Shown here: one piece after another, positions 7,100 to 12,513 of the stretch
How the letters are laid out: every line of letters begins with the position of its first letter
Position numbering within the stretch: position 1 is the first letter of the stretch
Assembly: GCA_023399095.1 (NCBI GenBank)
Contig: JAEWQS010000019.1
Span: forward strand, 1 to 12,513
Reading direction: 5' to 3'
Origin: Bacillota bacterium
Lineage (GTDB): Bacteria > Bacillota > Clostridia > Christensenellales > SZUA-584
DNA: 12,513 bases
Notes under the pieces: generated by a model
Told to the model about the DNA's origin: nothing
What the model saw: the letters and a program-made list of their open reading frames with translations, nothing else
Databases searched by the model: none
Translations under genes and position numbers: made by a program

Positions 7100-7702
7100 A
7101 TGCTTACAGATACCATAAAAGACGCAAAAACAAATGAGTCCTCTATAAAAGACATGTCCTTTGACAATGAAACAATCACAGAACTTGATGTATCCAAAAT
7201 TGATTTCGAACAGGTTCGTTTTATAAAGTGCAGATTTGTGACCTGTGATTTTACGCGAACCAATTTTATTAATGTACATTTTGAAAACTGTGATATTTCA
7301 AACTGTATATTCGCACATTCATACTGGAAAGGCACAAAGATTAAAAACTGCAAAGCCGCCGGAAGTGATTTTAGGCAGTCTTATTTCAAAGAAGCTCAGC
7401 TGGAAGGGAGTTCATTCCATTATGCCAACTGTGTAAAAACGACTTGGATGAATTGCTTACTGAGTGATTGTGAGTTTAAAGAAGCTTTTATGTCTGAGGT
7501 GAAATTCAAGGTTATTAAGCTCCACAACGTGAATTTGTCACGTGTTGATTTCTTCAAAACGCCATTAAAAGGCATTGATTTATCAGGCTGTTCTATTGAA
7601 GGCATTTTGCTATCGGAGACATATGGAGAACTGCGCGGGGCAGTGATCAACATGTTTCAAGCGGCGGGCATTGCCCAACTGCTTGGCGTCCAAATTGTTT
7701 GA
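7100..7702 (+). CDS. Pentapeptide-repeat protein, Qnr-like
   Basis: The 200-residue protein is almost wholly pentapeptide repeats. With residue 36 as a centre, every fifth position to 171 is Phe, Leu, Ile, Met or Trp apart from Ala86 and Cys111, an unbroken register of 28 repeats; 21, 26 and 31 also fit. Such proteins fold as a right-handed quadrilateral beta-helix. The segment KIKNCKAAGSDFR (80-92) resembles the Qnr stretch beginning EIRHCRAQGADFR, and the tail INMFQAAGIAQLLGVQI (183-199) resembles the Qnr C-terminal dimerisation helix with its QA...LGI pattern. Qnr and MfpA proteins mimic DNA and bind gyrase/topoisomerase IV, some protecting against quinolones; that role here is inference. 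The inserted loops important in plasmid Qnr are absent. No signal peptide, so cytoplasmic. It has its own promoter and terminator. A plain pentapeptide protein of other function is the alternative. Confidence 0.85.
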   Translation: MLTDTIKDAKTNESSIKDMSFDNETITELDVSKIDFEQVRFIKCRFVTCDFTRTNFINVHFENCDISNCIFAHSYWKGTKIKNCKAAGSDFRQSYFKEAQLEGSSFHYANCVKTTWMNCLLSDCEFKEAFMSEVKFKVIKLHNVNLSRVDFFKTPLKGIDLSGCSIEGILLSETYGELRGAVINMFQAAGIAQLLGVQIV

Positions 7703-7766
7703 TGTTTCGCTGACCTGTTTGAAAGGTTATAAAAACGGATTAAACTGCGATACCATTATTATAGCA

Positions 7767-7799
7767 AAAAGGGCTTTTCATATTTCGAAAAGCCCTTTT
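7767..7799. terminator. Bidirectional intrinsic terminator (pentapeptide gene / cooS)
   Basis: A perfect 13-bp stem, AAAAGGGCTTTTC (7767-7779) and GAAAAGCCCTTTT (7787-7799), encloses a 7-base loop. Each arm ends in a T-run when read outward (TTTT on plus, TTTTT on minus). It sits between two convergent genes, 65 bases after the pentapeptide stop and 12 bases beyond the cooS stop, and so serves both. Confidence 0.9.
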
Positions 7800-7810
7800 C
7801 GTAAATCCCG

Positions 7811-9721
7811 CTATTTTAGTCCAAGCGCTTTTCGCTTGGACAGTATATGTGCTTCAATACCTTGCGCCACTTCCACGGGATCGTCACCCAGCGCGATTTT
7901 ACCGCCTGTGAGGCTTTCCACATCCTCGGTGAGCAGCTTCACTAACTTTGGGGCGCCCGTCATGAAAGGCGTGGGCGAGAGGTGCGTATAGGCGCCGTAG
8001 GCCACAGCGAATACGCCGTCTATCGTGGCTTTTTGCTCCATCCATTCGGGGGCCGTCACCGCGATAGGTAAATCCGGCACGTCCACGTCAAGGTGATCTG
8101 CGAGCGCTGTCACCAGCATGGAGATGCGGCCGGTATCGGTGCAGGTGCCAAAGCTTAGTACAGGCGGAATCTTAAGCGCGCTGCATACCTCTCTTAGCCC
8201 GTCTCCCGCGATGCTTAACGCGTCGGAATGACAAAGGCCGGCCACTTCAAGCGCGTGGTTGCCGCAGCCCCCGCTCACGACAAGGATATCCCTTTTAATA
8301 AGCTCCTTTGTGATATTGACTGTGTTCCAATCCTGAGGGCCGTTACGCAAAGTCGAGCAATTGACAAGAGCCACAACACCTTTAATTTTGCCAGCGGCGA
8401 TCACATCGACAAGCGGATCCAGCTGGTAGCCAAGCGCTTCCATGACAGCTTCGGTGGAGAACCCGGCGATCGCTTTTCGCGTGATCTTCGGAACCATTGG
8501 CGTCACAGAATTTTTGCGCTTTTTGAAGTTCTCAATCGCTAGTTCGATGAGCGTATCTGCCATATTACCAACTTCTTCAGGGTGATAAGGGATTCGGTGC
8601 TCAAGCCCCGGCACGCCGATGATGGTGCTGACGCTGACGAGCGTTATCTGGTACTTTTCGGCATACATATCAATGGCGGGCGGTGAGCAGTTTTCTTCCA
8701 TCGCGATCACGTCCACTGTGCCGGTAGCCAGCAGCGGTTCGATGGCGAGCCAATTGCCCATGAGCCCCGCAAACACATCGTCCACCTCAAAGCGCTGCAG
8801 CAGCTCCTGACCCGTTTCGATAGAGCCTATGACCTTAAGCCCCTTTGCGCCTGCCGCTTTTGCCTTTGCCTGCACCTCCGGATCATGCGCTTTTTCTATC
8901 ACGGCGGCACCGGCCCATGGCTGATGCCCGTTGAACACGACATTGACATAACCGGGGTTCATTATGCCAAGGTCTACATCCACTTCATGCGGCTTTGGTG
9001 TGCCGTAGAGTATATCCTGCACCATTTCCAGCCCGATCTGTGCGTTGTATATCGTCGCCAGTCCTAAACGCAGCGCCTTTAAAGCGAGCGACACATAATC
9101 GCCGTCCACGTTGGTGAGGCAGCTGGCCACACAGTTTTGTTCTTCATGTATCACACCGGCAGGATAGATGTTGAGCTTTTCCCAGACCTCTTTTCGCTTT
9201 TTGGGTGCGAACGCTTCCACCATGATATTGGGCTCATTGGCGCCGATGCTCATCTGCTCGTTCAACACATCGGCCAGTTCCTCTGCCATCTTATAGAGGT
9301 CGCCGTTGTGGACACCTAGCTTGTCGCACATCCATTTCAGTTTTTCTTTGTCCTTAATCTCAAACGGTGTTTTGTCCTGCGCCGTGGCTTTAAGCGTCCG
9401 GTACGCTTCATACGCGTGATGGCTGTATGTCCCTGCGCCCATCACGTTTTTAAGCAGAAAATTACGCATAGCCATGGCGTCTGGGCCAATGCCGCACACG
9501 CCTTTGTCCTGCCCGCCTTTTTCACTGATGCGGCAGGGGCCTTGCGAGCACAGCTGGCAGCTCATGCCCTGCAAGCAGAATTTGCAGCGGATTTTCTCCT
9601 GCTGTATCCATCGGTCGAACACGTTGGACATTTCGTCCTCGCGTATGCGAACCAGCATTTCTTCCACAGAGTCATGATAGCTGACACGGCCCTGCGCCTT
9701 TTCCAATATCGTTTCACTCAT
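7811..9721 (-). CDS. cooS: CooS-family (anaerobic CO dehydrogenase-like) protein with Cys-to-Glu at the active cluster; probably a deviant CooS-V type
   Basis: The 636-residue length and overall order match the catalytic subunit of Ni,Fe CO dehydrogenase. The N-terminal B-cluster cysteines are Cys55, 58, 63 and 76, and the D-cluster pair is Cys46/Cys49 (CX2C) instead of CX7C, with Ser54 where the second D-cysteine normally sits. C-cluster ligand equivalents: His266 (NGHQP), Glu302 (GSIETGQEL) where CODH has Cys295, Cys345 (EENCSPP), Cys455 (LVNCS), Cys486 (SGGCGNHAL) and Cys527 (SFGTCTDTGR). Lys564 (MEQK) is kept, but Tyr99 replaces the acid/base-network His93. From family knowledge, CooS proteins lacking this cysteine (CooS-V of Carboxydothermus hydrogenoformans) carry an Fe-S-O hybrid cluster, do not oxidise CO and slowly reduce hydroxylamine. 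No cooF, cooC, hydrogenase or acs genes flank it. AAGGAG lies 12 bases before ATG 9721, a long spacing. True CODH activity is unlikely; the physiological substrate is unknown. Confidence 0.93.
   Translation of the reverse strand: MSETILEKAQGRVSYHDSVEEMLVRIREDEMSNVFDRWIQQEKIRCKFCLQGMSCQLCSQGPCRISEKGGQDKGVCGIGPDAMAMRNFLLKNVMGAGTYSHHAYEAYRTLKATAQDKTPFEIKDKEKLKWMCDKLGVHNGDLYKMAEELADVLNEQMSIGANEPNIMVEAFAPKKRKEVWEKLNIYPAGVIHEEQNCVASCLTNVDGDYVSLALKALRLGLATIYNAQIGLEMVQDILYGTPKPHEVDVDLGIMNPGYVNVVFNGHQPWAGAAVIEKAHDPEVQAKAKAAGAKGLKVIGSIETGQELLQRFEVDDVFAGLMGNWLAIEPLLATGTVDVIAMEENCSPPAIDMYAEKYQITLVSVSTIIGVPGLEHRIPYHPEEVGNMADTLIELAIENFKKRKNSVTPMVPKITRKAIAGFSTEAVMEALGYQLDPLVDVIAAGKIKGVVALVNCSTLRNGPQDWNTVNITKELIKRDILVVSGGCGNHALEVAGLCHSDALSIAGDGLREVCSALKIPPVLSFGTCTDTGRISMLVTALADHLDVDVPDLPIAVTAPEWMEQKATIDGVFAVAYGAYTHLSPTPFMTGAPKLVKLLTEDVESLTGGKIALGDDPVEVAQGIEAHILSKRKALGLK
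7819..7841 (-). repeat. Perfect 9-bp hairpin over the last codons of cooS
   Basis: GTCCAAGCG and CGCTTGGAC surround a 5-base loop inside the final coding segment (SKRKALG), ending five bases before the stop codon. It is distinct from the terminator about 20 bases further downstream. A 3'-end stability or ribosome-pausing role is possible but only inferred. Confidence 0.55.
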
Positions 9722-9843
9722 TTGTTAATGGTGCTCCTTTTCCTTATTCAAAATAAGTTTTCTCTTTAGCATCTGCTTTTATGTCTGCAAATTGGCGCGG
9801 TGCGTGTATTTAGCAAAAGACCGGACATATCTAAGCGAAGAAT

Positions 9844-9873
9844 TTGACATAAAGAGGTAAATAATAATATATC
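9844..9873 (+). promoter_or_regulatory. Possible promoter of the c-di-GMP sensor gene
   Basis: A perfect -35 box TTGACA (9844-9849) is followed after 18 bases by TATATC (9868-9873), a 4-of-6 match; TAATAT at 9865 is an alternative at 15 bases. A second candidate is TATAAT at 9911-9916, but its upstream -35 region is poor and it would leave a leader of only about 9 bases. No clear cooS promoter was found on the minus strand of this gap. Confidence 0.45.
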
Positions 9874-9889
9874 TTATTTTGTAAAGATA
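9870..9889. promoter_or_regulatory. Dyad symmetric element, possible operator
   Basis: TATCTT (9870-9875) and AAGATA (9884-9889) form a 6-bp inverted repeat with an 8-base centre, overlapping the expected start point of the sensor transcript in the cooS/sensor divergent gap. No regulator family is recognised for it. Confidence 0.3.
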
Positions 9890-9931
9890 ACAAGTCTTTC
9901 TATCGATATCTATAATAGACAAGTTGTTGTT

Positions 9932-12367
9932 ATGAAGATACGCAGCAAATTAGCATTTATTATCCTTCCCATCATACTGATATCAATTGTTTTAATGAAT
10001 ATCATGTTCGGCATGTTCTTTGAGAACTATGTCGTCGCTCAAAAAACAAATCAGATCGATATATTGAAAGAGAATTTTGACTCATTTCTAGCAGCAAAAG
10101 AGAGTAAATATCTTGGCAATATCAACGATTGGGCGCATTGGAATGATACATTACTGTTTGCTGAGAGTATGAACCCGGATTATGAAACCAATAATCTTAT
10201 GGAAAGCACGTTTACAAACTTGGATATTAGCTTTTTTATTCTGACAGATAATAATAGGAACATAAAATATAAGAGGTACTACTCTTTTGAGAATAATGAA
10301 TTCTCTAATTTTCCGGCCGATTTTCCAGATGATATCAGAGCAATAATAAATACGTTTACAAACAATGATGACAATTACGGAATTATTCAGATCGGAGGAG
10401 ACTATTATTTTACAGCAGCATCTGAAATTACTGATTCGGTTGGTAAGCAGCGCACGGATGGAAAGCTTATTTTTGGCCGGATAATTGACAGTGATATTAT
10501 CGGAGAGATTGAGAAAATTACACAGTGCCGCTTTTTATCCATAAAAACTGTGACTTCTCAAGCAACTGGGGATAAAACAGTTATTAAAAGTGAAAACAAT
10601 AAAAACAACGAGAATATAAAGGATATTCAATTATACATACCAAGCCCCGATATCGATTCGTCAGTTACCATTGATTTTATTTTTGAAAGAGAACTGTTTA
10701 GCAGCGGAAAAGAAAGAGTCATTTCATTTTCAATAATTAATACGGCTATTTCCATTGCGATCGGCATTGTGATCATCATAATACTCTGGAGGTTTTTGTC
10801 GAGCCCCTTTACAAAGGTTATAGAAGAAGTCAGAAAAATCAATTTAGCCAAAGATAGCTTTGAGCGATTGCCGGAAGTCGGGCGTGATGAGTTTTATTAT
10901 CTTCGCAAAACAATTAACCATATGCTTGGCAGGATTGAAACTGTCCGAAATGAGCTAAGAGATAGTGAGAAAAAGCTGCATGCGACGCTGTCATCTGTTG
11001 GTGATGGTATCATCGCGGTAGACAAAGATAGCAAAGTTCAGTTTCTCAATCCCGAAGCAGAAAGACTGACAGGGTGGAAAATGCAAGAGGCTTTTAATCA
11101 GCCGATGGATGTTGTATTTGTGGCAATCGATGAATATACTCAAGAGTCTCTAAACGTGGTCAAAATGGTCTGTGAAAAAGAAGACATTGTGGAGTTCTCT
11201 AACCATACCGTGTTAGTTTCAAAAGAAGGCACGCAGAAACCTATAGAAAATATAGCCGCTCCTATCCGAAATAGCAACGGTGATGTTTTTGGTTGTGTCT
11301 TCGTGTTTCGGGATGTCAGTGAACGAAGGGAAAAACAAAGGAGAATTGAATATTTAAGCTATCATGACCAGCTGACCGGAGTGTATAACCGCAGATATTT
11401 TCAAGAGGTGCTTCAGCGGTTGGATACGGTTGAAAATTTGCCCTTATCACTTTTGTACATAGATGTTAATGGACTTAAAACGATTAACGATGCATTTGGC
11501 CACCAAACAGGCGACCGGTTTATTCAGAGAATATCAGACGTGTTTGTGAAGCAATGCCGCCCGGACGATATTATTGCCCGAACCGGTGGTGATGAATTTG
11601 CGATTTTGTTGCCTAAAACGAATATGGCAGGGGCGGAAAAAATTGCAGACAAAATCCAGAGAAAAGTCATGCTAATAAAGGTCATGGATATTGAAATATC
11701 CGTTTCGATCGGCTGGGATACAAAGAGTACGCCGGGTCAGGATACGTATGAAGTCATAAGAAGAGCTGAAGACGTCATGTATCGAAAAAAGATTTTTAGT
11801 TCAACTACCAAAAGAAACGGTATTATTCAGTCTATAATGAATGCGCTGCTTGTAAAAAACCCAAGGGAGGAGGCTCATTCAAAAAGGGTAAGTAATATTT
11901 GTGCCGAACTCGGCAAAGCGTATTTGCTTAAAGACGATGAAATAAAAGAATTAAAGGTGAGCGGCGCCCTTCACGACATTGGCAAGATAGCCATAGATGA
12001 TATGGTATTGAATAAAGAGGGCCGTTTGTCTGAATCGGAGCGTGCCCAAATTCAAAAGCATCCCGAAACAGGGTATCGATTGCTTGGAACATCTATTGAA
12101 TTTACGGGAATTGCGGAGTATATTCTTGCACACCATGAGAGATGGGATGGGGCAGGATATCCGAGGGGGCTGAAAGGTGATGACATACCTTGGAGAGCAA
12201 GAATTATTGCCATCGCAGATTCTTATGACGCGATGACGAGCGATAGACCGTACAGAAAAGCGCTGAGTAAAGAAGACGCAATAGAAGAGTTGCTCAAAAA
12301 TGCGGGTAGCCAGTTTGATCCCGATATCGTGCAAATATTTATTAAAAAGGTTGTAGCAAAGCTTTAA
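9932..12367 (+). CDS. Membrane c-di-GMP sensor: CHASE4-HAMP-PAS-GGDEF-HD-GYP
   Basis: The 811-residue protein links an external signal to c-di-GMP turnover. It has a transmembrane helix at about 8-30; an extracellular CHASE4 domain (about 35-262) with the hallmark NDWAHWNDTLLF (65-76); a second helix at about 266-288; HAMP (about 289-340); PAS (about 346-462, FLNPEAERLTGW at 371-382); GGDEF (about 472-620) with intact GGDEF 552-556 and inhibitory-site RPDD 543-546, five residues before it; and HD-GYP (about 640-811) with LHDIGK (680-685), HHERWDGAGYP (734-744) and Asp763. Both catalytic signatures look functional, so it may both make and break c-di-GMP, with product inhibition of synthesis. 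ATG 9932 gives a natural N-terminus (MKIRSKL), but no ribosome binding site precedes it. The gene looks AT-richer than the glycogen genes. It is divergent from cooS by 210 bases; a functional tie to cooS is speculation. Confidence 0.95.
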   Translation: MKIRSKLAFIILPIILISIVLMNIMFGMFFENYVVAQKTNQIDILKENFDSFLAAKESKYLGNINDWAHWNDTLLFAESMNPDYETNNLMESTFTNLDISFFILTDNNRNIKYKRYYSFENNEFSNFPADFPDDIRAIINTFTNNDDNYGIIQIGGDYYFTAASEITDSVGKQRTDGKLIFGRIIDSDIIGEIEKITQCRFLSIKTVTSQATGDKTVIKSENNKNNENIKDIQLYIPSPDIDSSVTIDFIFERELFSSGKERVISFSIINTAISIAIGIVIIIILWRFLSSPFTKVIEEVRKINLAKDSFERLPEVGRDEFYYLRKTINHMLGRIETVRNELRDSEKKLHATLSSVGDGIIAVDKDSKVQFLNPEAERLTGWKMQEAFNQPMDVVFVAIDEYTQESLNVVKMVCEKEDIVEFSNHTVLVSKEGTQKPIENIAAPIRNSNGDVFGCVFVFRDVSERREKQRRIEYLSYHDQLTGVYNRRYFQEVLQRLDTVENLPLSLLYIDVNGLKTINDAFGHQTGDRFIQRISDVFVKQCRPDDIIARTGGDEFAILLPKTNMAGAEKIADKIQRKVMLIKVMDIEISVSIGWDTKSTPGQDTYEVIRRAEDVMYRKKIFSSTTKRNGIIQSIMNALLVKNPREEAHSKRVSNICAELGKAYLLKDDEIKELKVSGALHDIGKIAIDDMVLNKEGRLSESERAQIQKHPETGYRLLGTSIEFTGIAEYILAHHERWDGAGYPRGLKGDDIPWRARIIAIADSYDAMTSDRPYRKALSKEDAIEELLKNAGSQFDPDIVQIFIKKVVAKL

Positions 12368-12416
12368 TAATGATGCTTTTGGGTGTAAAAATTTGACTGG
12401 GGGATATCATCTGTTA

Positions 12417-12513
12417 TTAAAATAGCGTTCTGCCTGCATATACCCCTGCGATAAATATCGTGCTGATCAGAATAAAATGCAGAATGAACCAGCCGACCTT
12501 TCCGTATCTTAAT
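12417..12513 (-). CDS. C-terminal end of a membrane protein, partial
   Basis: On the minus strand the frame is open from the window edge (first whole codon at 12512) to TAA at 12417-12419 and encodes 31 residues beginning LRYGKVGWFILHF. The middle is one hydrophobic helix, and the end is VYAGRTLF. The pattern (basic/aromatic lead-in, helix, short basic tail) looks like a real membrane protein C-terminus, but the family cannot be told from so little. It would be convergent with the sensor gene, 49 bases apart. Confidence 0.5.
   Translation of the reverse strand, partial: LRYGKVGWFILHFILISTIFIAGVYAGRTLF

Noticed and set aside
7671..7991. 106-codon plus-strand frame spanning the bidirectional terminator
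   Set aside because: It crosses the terminator and lies opposite the cooS C-terminus; no credible start site.
7811..9721. Straight annotation as a CO-oxidising CO dehydrogenase
   Set aside because: The C295-equivalent cysteine is Glu and the His93 equivalent is Tyr, and no partner genes are present, so the name describes the family but probably not the activity.
9416..9769. 117-codon plus-strand frame opposite the cooS start
   Set aside because: Shadow of the cysteine-rich cooS N-terminus with no supporting site or family pattern.
12366..12419. Imperfect inverted repeat (TAATAATGATG with CATCTGTTATTA) between the convergent last genes
   Set aside because: AT-rich, interrupted, and without a T-run; too weak to call a terminator.

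Overview
The window looks like chromosomal DNA from an anaerobic Gram-positive bacterium, most likely of the class Clostridia. This rests on strong AAGGAG-type ribosome binding sites, TTG starts, a lipoprotein (not periplasmic) solute-binding protein, clostridial-style glycogen phosphorylase, and an anaerobic CODH-family Ni/Fe-S protein. No tRNA, rRNA, insertion sequence, phage gene or CRISPR array was seen. Genus cannot be given from sequence alone.

Layout, left to right. (1) 1-3303, plus strand: the 3' part of a 4-alpha-glucanotransferase gene (malQ), followed at once by glycogen/maltodextrin phosphorylase (glgP). Together they degrade storage or imported alpha-glucan: MalQ rebuilds longer chains and GlgP releases glucose-1-phosphate. 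(2) 3304-3739: a 436-base gap, holding a 17-bp long-range inverted repeat behind glgP and a clear sigma-A promoter for the next operon. (3) 3740-6065: a three-gene polar amino acid ABC importer (binding lipoprotein, permease, ATPase). Two tandem hairpins sit between the first two genes and an intrinsic terminator closes the operon. (4) 6157-6951, minus: a small NodB-fold (polysaccharide deacetylase-like) protein. It is transcribed divergently from (5) 7100-7702, plus: a pentapeptide-repeat protein of about 200 residues with a Qnr-like C-terminus. Both have well-formed promoters about 20 bp apart. (6) 7811-9721, minus: a CooS-family protein convergent with (5), sharing a bidirectional terminator. 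(7) 9932-12367, plus: a membrane c-di-GMP protein, CHASE4-HAMP-PAS-GGDEF-HD-GYP, divergent from cooS. (8) 12417-12513, minus: the last 31 codons of a membrane protein running out of the window.

The most interesting item is the CooS-family protein. It keeps five of the six C-cluster protein ligands, but the cysteine equivalent to C295 of Carboxydothermus CODH-II is glutamate. The hybrid-cluster protein also uses a glutamate near this place. Its D-cluster motif is the short CX2C form, and the second-shell histidine is tyrosine. It stands alone, with no cooF, cooC, hydrogenase or acetyl-CoA synthase genes beside it. It is therefore probably not a CO dehydrogenase but a member of the deviant CooS-V type with an Fe-S-O hybrid cluster, perhaps acting in hydroxylamine/NO or redox-stress chemistry. 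The second item of note is the Qnr-like gyrase-protection candidate.
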